The notes under the pieces were generated by a model. That model searched no databases. It worked only from the letters and a program-made list of their open reading frames with translations, and was not told the origin of the DNA. From positions 2,666,001 to 2,730,000 of the forward strand of contig JASSKH010000025.1 in NCBI GenBank assembly GCA_031763025.1: a stretch of 64,000 bases of DNA, given 5' to 3'. The position numbers were made by a program, and so were the translations under genes. Source of the stretch: Macrocystis pyrifera (Eukaryota; Sar; Phaeophyceae; Laminariales; Laminariaceae). Below are positions 33,832-46,900 of the stretch, piece after piece (position 1 is the stretch's first letter; the number at the start of each line of letters is the position of its first letter).

Positions 33832-36800
33832 ACCGTCACCGACACCACTACCCCCCCACCATCACCACCACCGACTTTTGTAGCGCAAGACCTTGCTGAC
33901 GTACATGGCCCACCACGACCTGCACGTCAGGCCCGACAGCACTCATGAGGAGCTCGCCATCGCCGCTGCTAGGTAAAACCCACGACGCCGAGGTTTTTCT
34001 CTCTTGTTTAACGAAAAAAATTGGTACGGAGTATCTGTAAATAGTAGGAGATCACCTCGGCTTGACCCCTGGACTGACCGCCCCCTACACTAAATCTTGT
34101 ATATTTAGACCGACAAAGGCCTTGACGCGCTCAAAAGGACAAATGTCCAGTCTCTTGCTACGGCAGCAGTACTTGACATCTTTTCTTCACCAGAGAGTCA
34201 GCGTGCGGTGGACTTCTCGAACGAACGGGACGTGGATTGGTTGATGGATCTTGTGCGTTGTGTTGGTTCCCTGAGGCCTTGAGAGTTATGAGCACTGCGT
34301 GGCGAAGAAGGGGTTCGCCCCGGAAGATTGCTGACGAGACTGTAGATGCTTCGAGCTCCAAAGTGTTGGTATATAATATGCATTTTAAAGCCGTCACACA
34401 AGAGACTGACTACCTGTAGAGTTATTTCAGGCGCTCCTTCGAATAAACACTGCTGTGTGTCTGTCTGCGGCTACGATATGTATGATGTACCACCCTGACC
34501 GGAAATGTAAGGAACGATTTGTCTTCATTATTATGTATGAACGATCTTTATATTTCCGCCCAGAGTGGTACAAGGTACACACATCGTCCAGATTACCGAT
34601 CCCCAGCTCATGATCTAGATGTTTCAGGGAAGATAAGATTATCGATCTGTGTGATCTATGTACAGCTCATGCGCTACTGTAGTTGAGTCACGTGACACAG
34701 GTAGTCCCTTCATCGCCGTCTCTCTGTCTGGGGCTAGGATATGATATATGTTCAAGGTACACACGTGGGACACATCACCGATTTCCAGATATTCCAGGGC
34801 AGATAAATAAGAGTATTCATCTGTATGTGGGACATATCACCGATCCTCGGTTCCATGATTTAGATATTCCAGGGCAGATAGGATATGCATCTGTATGATA
34901 TACCGTACGTAGCTCATGCTGCGGGGTGCGAGCCGTGTGATCCGCATGACCTACCTAGCACATGTTCCCTGGCTTGGATCTGTACTTAGGCCGTTTCCTA
35001 TGCGGTTCGATTTTTGAGCTTCAGATTTTGACCCGATGGCATTTTCAGGTATCAGCTTGACAAATCGAAAGGGCCTTCCTATGCGGAAAAATCAGATTTA
35101 TTGTGCGTGTAGAGATTCGAGCAAACGCCTAGACCAACTGCTGTTTTTGTGATTTGGCGCCGCGAAGAGACGCGCTGGGTGCGCTGCCCTGCGCGTAGGA
35201 CCCAAGCGTCCGAGCCCACGCTGACTGCCTCTAGTCTGGTGGCGAAGAGATGTGGCGAGTGCGCTAGAGTAAACCTGTCTTGGTATTTTGTGTTTGATTT
35301 GGTGACATGACTGCTGCTGCTGCTGCTGCTGTACAGCTGCGGTGTAGTCTACGAGTACGTATCCACGGAGAGGCGCGTGCCGAGTGCGCTTCTCGCGCGT
35401 CGGGCGCGAAGCAACGTCGCTATACAGCTGTATCACCATCCAACTCATCAATCGTTCCGCTGCTGTTTGCTGTCGTGGATAGTATCTTGGATTTAGAGAG
35501 CATGCCATTTTTCGATTTGAAAATCTGATGACCCAGGTCGTCGGATTTTGGCCCAAAATCCGACGACTTGGGTCATCGGATTCTCAAATCGAAAAAATTC
35601 CGGTCGGATTTTGCATAATCGGACTGCATAAGTAGGGTCATTCGATTCTGAGATCGAAAAATACAAATCTGAAGCTCGAAATCGAACCGCATAGGAAACG
35701 GCCTTAAGAGTGCATACTCGTGAGGATTTTTTTCTTGCATAAAATTTATTATTAGCGGAAAGCGCGAGAGCGTGAGTTAGCAACATTCGATGTACCGGGG
35801 GGGAGAAGAGATGACACCTGTGACCACGGCTTGTCCAGAAGATCGCCGAGGGTAAAACCTCCTACGAGTTGAGCTGGAAAGTAAAAGTGACGATAAAAAA
35901 ATTAAAAAATAAAAAAAAATCCTGCACGATAACTCTTAACGGCAAGATTATAACCTACAGCAGTAGATTGTGATCTGCCTGGTGCGTGGAAGGTAATCCT
36001 CCGGACAGGGGAGTGACACAAGAACTGACAGAAAACATCCGACATGTGACTGAGCAAAATAACATGCGTCTACATGATGTACATCTCATCGGGTTCCAAC
36101 GTAAAATACATGCCACTCTTAATCTGGTTCTGAATATAAACCATTTTGCAAGTACGCGCGAACGGCCAACCACCGCTTTGAAGAACTGAGTATCGACTGC
36201 TATCATCACGAGGGACTATAGTAATCAGAACCCGTTATATCCACAAAAACTATGTATTCCAGTAATTTTACTATTACGGGGGTCCATAGTTAATAGGACC
36301 TATGGTACACACAAAACCCTATATATTTGCCTATTTTTACTAATAAAATTTGGTCCCATTAACTATGAACCCCCGTAATAAGCATATTTGGTCCTGATAA
36401 CTATGAATGTGTTCCGCCTGTGAGTAATCAGGACCCATCATATACACAAAAACCTATATACTCCAGCATTTTTACTCTGCGTATCTGGTTCTGATTGTTA
36501 TTTCCCCCCGTACTATTAATAAGACCGATAACAATGGGAACGCGATGTTTTCATTGAAATCTTGAATTTCAAAGGTACCATCCGACATATTTCAGTACCG
36601 CTCGCTCGCTACATATAAGCACGATTTCTTCAAGACAAGAAATCCGAACTTTGGAATGAACCCGAAGACAATGATTCCTGGGACGATGTTGGGTAAATAT
36701 CGGCTTTTGAGGAAATCACAGCGAAATGTTTTATTCGAAGAGGCGAAATTCCGAGCCCTCGACAGACATCGATCGACAAAACAAACGACTGCTGCGTCAT

Positions 36801-39800
36801 GAACTCTAGACGGGCCGCGCTCATTAAGGGCTCCGACCCACCCTGAGGTCACTGGTAGTGTTCACACAATGGCCGGTGATATGTGGCGGGCGCTGGCCAG
36901 GCGTACGATAAAAAAAGGTTTGGTCGCTGGTGAGCAGAAAATACACGACAAAATTTCTCGATCCCCCTCTGATGGCAAAATGTGTTTTTTTTTTTCATCT
37001 TTTGGGAGAAGAGCGTAGGACGCCGCCGGCAAGCTCTTCGCCCCCTAGACCTCGGACACACCTATAGTTTTGGAGGCCGCCACCTACATTCGTTGGTTTT
37101 GCCCGACACCAAGCGGGTTGGCCGTAGGTTGAGTCTATGTCGAGATTGAATGTCTATCGTCGCATGAACTTATTTTTTTATCAGCGTGTTGAAAATTTAC
37201 AACGAGAAAAAACAAATTGCGCCACGTGCAGCCGCGTGAAACAGGATAATATTAAAGCGAACACATTCCACCTCTTTTTTTTTTCCCACAGCGGCGGTAC
37301 GAGAATATATTGCCAGCTGTTGGTTGGAAGAAATAGTTTGGAAACTAAGCTTTGAAACATTCGTGCTTCGCTAGCATCCGTCGAAATCGGTCGAATTCAC
37401 CAATACCGTTCGTATTGTTTTAATGGAATACCTGGTACATAGCAAGCGCGCCCGACGTACACACTAGCTTCCGAATTCCGGAGTTGGGTATCAACCATCC
37501 AATCGGTCGAACTCGCGGCTGGTGCTAAAGTAGAGGTGCCTCGCTCTTTTTTTTCTTAGGCTCCTCGCTTGAGGAGCTCCACACCTCACCCGATAGCTGA
37601 CTTGAAGAAAAAAAATCAAATTACATCCCCAAGTATGCTTGTAAGAATAAAAAACAGTAATTTCTCGGAAAAAAAGACTGGCATTCCGACGATTTTGAGA
37701 TAAGGAGCTCCGTTATTCAGAAAACTTTTTTGCGGAAATGTGCTACCTCTGTCGTGGAACGCGTCAGCAGTTATATAAAACTGATGCATATGGTACTGTT
37801 GTAACGTGAACCTAAGAACCGTATCGTATACGGTATGTTGGTATCATCATGCAGATACGTAGGGTTAAGGGCTGAAAAATCATTGGTTGGATTACCCTGG
37901 GAAGTGCAGATATCGCCCTCCCGCGGGTACTCTGGTTGTGCGCGACTTTCCCAGTACCGTAGGAAATTTTCGTGTGTGGGTACAGCGGTGCTCGTACGGA
38001 CCGCATGTTCAAGATTGTTTCTCATTTTTTCGCCTCGTGCCAGCATAGACGACAGCATACGTAGATAGCCAAATCAAATAACTGCTTCATACCTTGCTTG
38101 GGGACATATCACGATTTACCGCCGTCGATGACCTATCATAGGTGCTAACCTACCGTGAGGATATGTCGTACGGGAAACGTGCACCTGGTATGTACGGGGG
38201 ACCATAGTAAATAGGACCAAATATTTTTACTAAAAATAGAATATATATAGGTTTGTGTGTGTACCGTAGATCCTATTTACTATGGTCCCCTGTAATAGTA
38301 CATATCCAACACAAGAAGCTTGTGCTCGTAGATCATGCCGATTTTACGTATTCCACCCCGCAACATGAGCTAGCGCATACAGATCTTCCCTGGAATATCT
38401 AGGTCATAAAGCGTGAATCGATGATCTGTCAGGCCGATGTTTTGAAGGGTTTGAAAGCTCCTGGTATCGAGCAAGGAGCAAACGTCGAGGAAACTTACAC
38501 TTGAGGGCACAGGCCTCGGGCGTGTTAAACGACAGGGATATTGATATCAAATGGTTGAAATAAGAACCAAAACGCCACTCCAAGATCATTTTCAGGTGTT
38601 GGTATTGTTTAGTAAAGTTTACACGGTTCCGAAGGGGAGATTCACTTGTGGTCGAGAGAAGCCTGCCCAACTTCTCTGCGACCTCCTCTAGTAGATCCCA
38701 AGAACCACCCGTTGAGATCAACATATATATCGTTTTCGGTCTAAACTAGCGGAAGCTAAAACTGACTTCTGAAAGCAAATATAATTTGAGTAGACACAAA
38801 ATAATAGAAACATACATACGAGTAGCGCGAAAAAAAAAAAAAATGGGAGAAACGAAAAAAAAAAAAAGACCAAAAACGAAAAAAGAGGAACCTAAGCGCT
38901 TCCCGGGGCTCGAACTCAAGTCCACAAATTCGAAGCTGCACGCAAGCTAAATATACATGTTGGGGCCGGACCGGTAGGCTCTATTTCCTCCAGAATGAAC
39001 CATCTCGCAATACACACGGCACACGGACGCGTGACACGCGGGGCGCAGCGCGCCCAATCTTCGATGAAAATATACCGCAAACCTGTCCCTGCACAGGGAA
39101 TGCAGATTATTGGCGAACCCTGCCGGATGCGAAGAGCTACGACGTTGTTGACGTTCTCTATCTTGTTATGCGTGCGGTATCCATGTCCACCCACGACATG
39201 GCACTGGAAACGGTACTGCTAAACCTCAGCCTGAAACCCTTGTATGAATCGTACAGCGTGACTTTTTAGAAGGCAGCACTGCGAAAGAACGCTAAATCTG
39301 AGAGCCACGTAAACTGCAGAGGTGCGTTTGGCGTCGATTTTAACCTGCTGCACGCATTTTACGCGCCGCGATTGCACCCATACTGCAAGGGAACGCTACC
39401 ACTGCTGCGACTGCTGTATATACGACCATTATTGATATTACGCTGACCAGTGCCTTCGGTGCAACCTGGTGCATGCCCGAATGACTGACGACCCCGGAAT
39501 GTTCTTTTGGCGTTGAAGCTACGTACGTACTGAATACTTGAATTCACCTCTTCTTCTTCTTCTTCTTCTTCTTCTCCTTGCTGGCATGTGTGAGTCCCAT
39601 TTTTTTCAACATGAAAGGGTGACTACTGCTGTACGTACGCGACGATACGTATGCGAACAGCTTGAAACGTCACACGAGCAACGGTTTTATTACTGCGTGG
39701 GTTGCGGCAGGACCGTCGCTAGCTACTGCTGCTGTAGGTACAATACAACCTTGTGGGCACTCTCGGCGGCGCACTCACAAGCGCGGGGACGCTCGCTGGC

Positions 39801-42800
39801 CCATAAATCAGACACACATTGTGCTATACGATACCTGTTACATTGGGGTGCATCATACTGATGCTACACCGGTCTAATGTCAGGAATACAGAGTACGTCG
39901 TTTGCGGGAACACAAAAAGGTAAACTCGCGGGGTCTCCAGCCCTCATCGGCGTCCGAGGAGTTTCCCGCTTGACGTATATTGTTGGTGTGCTGTGAGCGC
40001 TCCTCAGCTTTTCTTAAGACGTAGCTTTGAGCCATTTTCGCATTTCCTCGAAATGAGATCCACCTCTCGGTCCGCTGCTTCCTCGTCGTGCTCGCCAACC
40101 CCTATTCTGCCTGCTCTGCCGGGGGCCTCGGCCGTGCTCGCGCCGTGCCCCGATGGCGGGGCGTGCTGTCCACAGAGGATCGTTGCCACGACTTATTTGA
40201 AAGGAAAACAAAATAAAACAGTCTCGTGAGCGACTCTCGTCAACGGAATAGTTTATGGCGGTCTCTTGAACACTTTTCTTAATCATTTTTTTATTGTTCA
40301 GTTTATTTACTCGGTCGTGTGGATTTTTCAGGGTTGGGTCGCGGACTTTTTGGGATGTGGACCACGAGACTAAAAACGTTCGTTCGAAAGTCGGAAGTTT
40401 AGTTAATGCTTCCAGGTTTAGCCCTTGGTGTTTGGTCCTCACTCTCCCCACCTCACCACACACAACACCGACACATAAATACACCACCAACCGGAGGGCG
40501 TATCAGCTATCAGCATCAAGCGATGCCCTGCTATGAAACTCAGACTGACCCCCGAGGGTTCTCGTGGGAGCCGTCCCTTCCAAGTCGTCGGGAAAGTCCT
40601 TGACAACATACGTTTCGGGGAGTAGTGCGGCGAGGGCTTGCACGTCAAGCAGGCGAAAAACTCGACGTCCGCCGTCTGCAATCGTGTGGCGTACAAGGAC
40701 CTTACGGCATGCCAGTTCGCCGCTGTTCGATTTCGCGCAGACAGATACCCAAGCGAGCCATCCAAGCTTAACTGCTTCGCCGGCATCAACTGCATCAGCA
40801 AAACCAACGGGGTTGATGCAGGCTAGGCAGTTGATCTTCGATGGCTTGCTGGAGCTCCTGCCTGCACGGAACCTAATAGCGGCAAGCTGGCACGCCGTGC
40901 GTAGCGCCCTTGTGCACCCCACGATTGCACACGACGAATATCGAGTTTTTCGCCTGCTTGACGAGCAAAGCCCCCGCCGCAGTTCTCCTCGGGACCTGTC
41001 TTGCCCGGAGCTTCCCCGGCGACTCGGAAGGGATGGATCCCACGAGTAAAATCATGGGTCGGTCTGCTTTTCTTGGCGGGGGAGCGCTTGAATGGGACCG
41101 ATATCTGGGTAGTTGCGGATAGTCGACACGGCTTCCGGTTGGGGGTGTATGAATCTGTCGGTGTTGTGTGTGGCGCGGTGAGGAAAGCGATGAGCAAGCA
41201 GCAAGAGCTAAGCCTGGAAATAAACTACCTGAAACTTTGGACTTCCGAACGAATATTTTACTCTCGTGGTCCACATCCCCCCCCCCAAATCCTTGACCAT
41301 ACGTACCGTGAAAACATCACGACCGGAGAAAGAAACTGGACAAAAAAAAAAACGATCGAAAAAAGTGTTCATGAGACCGTCATAAAGTATTCCGTAGGCG
41401 AGCTTGCTCACGAGATTGTTTTATTTTTACTTTTAGTGCGTAAAAGGCGTGACTACGAGACTCTGAGGATAGTACGACCCCCGCCGCTTGGACACTGCGC
41501 GAGCACGACTGAGGCCGCCCCTGGCAGAGTAGACAAGAGCAAGGGTCGGCGAGCCCGATGAGAAAGTAGCGGACCGAGAGGTGGGGAACCTCGTCGTGAG
41601 GAAACGCAAAAAAAAGGCTCAAAAATGCGTCTAAGAAAATCTGGGGAGCGGTCACAACACACCACCGAACATTTTATACATGTGTTTATTGCCGTGAAGA
41701 TAGGGCATGTATGCGTATGCAGCTGTCGCCATTGACTCGTGCTGGTGAATGGTGGAAAACTGTCATCAACTGCGTGCGCTGGCAGAAGGCAGTAAAACAA
41801 ATATCACTCTGTCTCGAGACAAGAGGAACGTTTGTATTGAATAATATTTTACACGCTGTACTCATATTTTGGGACAGAGTGGTTCTCTGCTCTTCCGGAG
41901 ACATGACCGGTAACGGTTTTCCAGAGGTTTTCGACCGTCCGGCGCGGACCCCGGATCTCCGGGCTTCAGGTTTCCCATGCGAGCTTCTGCTTCGTATTTC
42001 CTAATAGGTATGTCCCGGTTCAGGTTTCCTACGGGATTTCACGCTGCAGACTTCCCGTGGGATCTTCGGCTTTAGAATTCCTATGGGACCTTTGGCTTTA
42101 GGCTTCCTATGGAATCTCCGTCTTCAAATTTCCTATGGGATCTCCCGGTTTCAGATTCCTGTGTCATCTCCGGCTGGAGATTTCCTATACAGGATCTCCG
42201 GTTTCAGATTTCCAATGGGATCTCCCGCTTCAGTTTTCCTGTGAAATACACGGTTTCAGATTTCCTATGCGATTTCGTGCTTCAGATTTCTCGCGGGATC
42301 TCCGGCGTCAGAACCCCTGTGGGACCTTCGGCCTCGGGTTTCCTATGGTATCCCCGGCTTCAGATTTCCTCCATGGGATCTCCGGATTCAGATTTTCTGT
42401 AGGATCTCCGGCTGCAGGTTTCGTGTGGGATATCCGGCCTCAGACTTCCTACGGAATCTCAAAGAAGGAAGAGAGGGGACGCCAGCAGGGCGGACCCCTC
42501 TTCGGGAAAGCCTCATTGTTGTGCTGGGAGGCAGTGGTGAAAGCCCTCACTCCGTGGACGACACAGCAGCCCGATAATAGCACGACAAAGCAGAAAGAGG
42601 CCGGGGGCAACAGGCCATCCGGCCCGCTAATCGTTGATAGAGTTTTGTCTCATCGTTGATAGAGTTTTGGTTGGGTTTATTTCACCGGGGTACCTACTCT
42701 CTGGGACGAGGTGTCGCGTTGATCGCCAGGTAATCAACGCTGGGGTAGTATCACTGGGTGAGAGTCCCCGGCTGGTCGCAGCAGGAGGCATCGTTGCCCC

Positions 42801-43892
42801 AAACTATTTACGAATTCACCTACGACGCAATGTTTCAACAGGAATCTCTTCCTCAGAGTTTCCTGCGTAGGACCTCCGTCTTCAGACTCAATTGAGATCT
42901 GCTGATCCGGATTTCATAAGGTATCCCCGGCTTCAGATTATCCGGATTCAGATTTCCCATGGGATCTCGGGCTTCAGGTTTCCTGTGAGATCTCCAGCCT
43001 CGAATTTCCTATGGAATGTCCTGCTTAAGGTTTCTTCTACAGGATCTCCGGCTTCACATTTCCTGTGGAATCTCTGGTTTCCTGTGGGATCTCCAGCTTC
43101 AGATTTTCTATGGGATCTCCGGCTTCAGTCAGGTTCCCTGTGATATCACCGTTGTCGAATTTCCTGAAGACCCTCCTAGCTTCAGGTTCCCTATGGGATC
43201 TCCGCCTTCACCCAGTTTGCAAAGGGACCCTGTAATTTTCGGCGACCATGTAAATTGGCGAGTGTGCTCGCTTGCTTGGAATAACCGAATGCTTACGGGG
43301 CTATCGCGGTGAATTATCGATCGATTTTAGGATGCCAACAAGAAGCACCCAATCTGAGCAAAAGCCCTAGAACTTTGTTGTGATAACCATCCTTGAGAAA
43401 CCTTTGAAAACACCGCCCCCTAGACCTGACCCTGATCCATCGCCTCCTTCCTCTGTCCCCTCTCTTTTCTCCCCTTTCCCCCGTCCCTCTTGCTCTCTTT
43501 GTCCCCTGCCCCCCTCCCCAATCCCCCGTCTCCCCCCTTCCCCCGCCCACTTCCCTCTTCCTCTTCTGCTCTTCCCATGGCTTCCCTTCTCCGTTGTCTC
43601 TCTCCTCTCTTCCCCTTCCCTCCTTGCTCTCCCTGCTCCCGTTACTTTTCGTCGCTACCCCCCCATGCCCCCCCCCCCCCGTTGCCATGCCCCCCTCCCC
43701 CCCCCCCCCCTCTTCTGCCCCCTAATAATAAAAAACACGACTCCCTGGTGGAAAACGCTCACCCTCGGCAATGTATGTCGTATGAAACATACTTTTTTTT
43801 TCTGTAAAATTCTTGTTTTTTTACTAACAAATAAAACACATACACGCATGAAACCAACTGTTCGATAATTTGAAATCAACTTGGTACGAATG

Positions 43893-43923
<31 letters not shown>

Positions 43924-46900
43924 TCATAAAAAAAAATCACATCTGAAACAACAACAGGCACTTCGCCGCCTGGCGTGTGAACGAGGAATCCATCATGCGC
44001 AGCTTCTGCGCCGGCATCGCTGCTTCCACGCTCGGCACCGGCCGTGGCCTCGGCGATGCTGAGGCCGCGGCCGCCCGCAAGCGCAAGCGTCTCGACACCC
44101 TCGACATCGTGCCCCCCCCCCCCCGAAGAAACGCGGGCTAGAAACGCCACCTCCTACTCGTCTTACTCCGCTTTTTCGACATACAAGAAAAGCTCAGGCA
44201 ACCCTCGTCGCCACCGGTCTAACGCCGGTCGCCACTCTTCCTCTGCTGCTGCTGGGTCTGCCTCTGACGGGTTTGGTAGGGGTACTGGAGGGTGGTCTGC
44301 CAGAGGGGGTGGGGGTGCGGGGGCCGGGTCGGGGTCGAGGCACAGGTCCTCCTCGCAGCATCAGCTTGCCTTAGCCGCTCAAATGGTCGCGAAGTTTCGC
44401 TCTTCCAAAGTGTCGGGAAGGGGATCTGCGGCTGGGGATGGCGGAGGCGGGGGTGGGGGTCGGGGTGGGGGTAGAGATGCTCCGATGTTTTCTACTGGAG
44501 AGCAGGTGTGTGCTAGGAGCGGGGGGGGGGGGTTGGGGTCGTTCGGGGTTGGGGGGGGTTGGGAGGGGCGTTTAGGGTTGAGCGTATTTGTGGGGTGGTA
44601 CTATATATTTGCTGTTTGTGCGTATGTTTGTATGTGCGTGTGATATGTGTATGCATGTCCATATATCTGTACCAGGCATATGCGTGTGTATGTGGGTGTT
44701 GGCAAACGTGGGGAGCACGAGGGCAGTGCTTTTATATTTTTGCTTGTCGGCATGTGCTTTTTTTCCTTGTTTGTTTATTTGTTTGTTTTGTTTTGTTCTG
44801 TTTGGTTTTTGTTTGTTTGTTCGTTCGCTTGCTTGCTTGTTTAAGCGTGTGGCTGCTTGCTTGCTCTCTCTCTCGCTCGCGTGCTTTCTTGTTCACAGGT
44901 CGCCGCGTTCGCCCCTCGGCCCGAGGAGCCCAACGCCTGGATCCTAGCTCGCGTTGTGCGCGAAAAGTCGAATGGCAGGGTGAGGGACGTTAGCCTACGC
45001 TTGCTGATGTTGGTGGTGGTGTTGGTTTTGGTGGTAGTGGTGGTGGTGATTGTCTTGGTGTTGGTGGTGGTGTGGCGGTTCTCTTTAATCAAGGATTTAC
45101 CGGCGTAAAACGGACCATGTATAGGACCGTTAGTTGAGGCTTCACTAACTTGATTATAGAGTGGTTTGCGTGTAAAATCGAAAAACGGTGACGATTGCGG
45201 CATCTGCTGCACGGTGCAGCATCTAACACACGGGGGTAGGAATGTGTCTGGACTGCTGCAATGTATGTACGGAGCTGTAGATGCGATGCAAGGAGCTGCA
45301 GACGGCACGCGCAACAGCGTGATGACGCGCGCTCGTGTCGCTACAGCAGCGGCTGCATGCTCATTCTACGACAGGGAAACATACTATTACGGGGGACCAT
45401 AGTAAATAGGACCAAATATTGTTAGTAAAAATAGGCAAGTACGTAGGTTTTTGTGTGTACCGTAGGTCCTATTTACTAGGATCCCCCATAATAACAGCAG
45501 GACTATTACGGGGGACCATAGTAAATAGGACCAAATATTGTTAGTAAAAATAGGTAAATATATAGTTTTTTGTGCGTACCGTAGGTCCTGTTTACTAGGG
45601 TCCCCCGTAATACAGCAGTACTACAGCAGTAGTGTTAATAGGATGGAGAACCCAACATGGTTGCAAAAAATAGAGGGACGCCGGGTACTACTGTACCTGA
45701 TGCATGTTTTTTTTTGGTCCATCGTGACTTCTGAATGCTATCGTCCCACGGAATAGGACACTTGATACGATCGCACATGACGTTTTTTTCGGTCGCTATA
45801 TGTGGGTAGGTTCCTGGACGGAAATATAAGCACCTTTTTAGGTACCAATCTGAATATAACACGGTCCTTTTTTTCGCCGTCCATAGTGGTATACTATACC
45901 AGAGGGTATGACAAAATGATGAACTGACCAATCACCGATCACCGATCGCCGTCCGCCCAATCACCGTCGGCAGGTGGAGCTGCATGACGAAGACGACGCC
46001 TCCCACGTGTTCGAACTCTTGTGCTCCAACGTCAGCCACCTCGAAGACTTTTCTTCCGAGCTGCGCAAGGTGAGGGATACGTGTGACGTTCGTTCTTCTC
46101 TTCGTTCTTCTTCGCGTCGTTCTTGGCGACGTTCTTCAGAACTGTCCTTTGTTCTTCTGGACAGAGCGTTATAATATAATGGTCTTTTTTAATAGATTAT
46201 CGTCTATATGAATATGTGTATATACTGCTGTAGGTTCTTATCTGATATTTTCCGTTCCCTCCATTGAATCAAACGTATGTTGCCACCGCCCCGTGTGTGT
46301 TTCGATCCCTTCAGCACGACAGAGTTCTTGCGGTTTTCCCGGACACGACAATGTTCTACGGCGCCACCATCGCTAAAGACTCGCCCCGCATGGAGGGGAA
46401 CTCCAAGGTAAGCGTGGGTTTTTGGTGGTGGGGGTTGTGGTCGTGGTGGTGGTGGTGGTGGTTGGGGTGGTGTTGGTTGCTGGTGGTTGTGGTGTTGGTT
46501 GTGGCGGCTATGGTGCTGTTAGTTGTGGTGTTGGTTGTGGCGGTTATGGTGCTGTTGGTGTTGGTGACGGTGACGATGGTAGAAGCAGTGGCATGAGAGT
46601 AGTGGTGGTCGTGTTTTCGATGTTGGCGGCATTGGAATGGTTGACATCGTTAGTGGGTGGAGCGTTGCTTCGCTGATGCATGTTGGTGCTATGTAGATGG
46701 TGACGGGGACCAACGCGCAAGTCTTATTTCTCTTGCCACTGCTGCGGCCAGGGGGGGGGAAAAAGAGAGGGACAATATATGTTTTATTCGATCGGCCGAC
46801 GCCTATTACGAGTAGCGTGGGTAGGCGCAATTCGATGCGAGTTGACGAGGGAAGAAAGGGGCTGATGTCTTCTCGCGATAAAAACGCAAGGCAAGAACCG

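Noticed and set aside
38880-38960. tRNA-like B-box (GAGTTCGAGCCCC on the minus strand)
   Set aside because: No cloverleaf or acceptor stem could be drawn. Similar isolated B-box-like strings at 4,160 and 13,885 suggest chance or old SINE remnants.
40439-41049. Coding frames in the inverted repeat arms
   Set aside because: The arms encode similar fragments, but in inconsistent frames with stops, so they look like decayed copies rather than genes.
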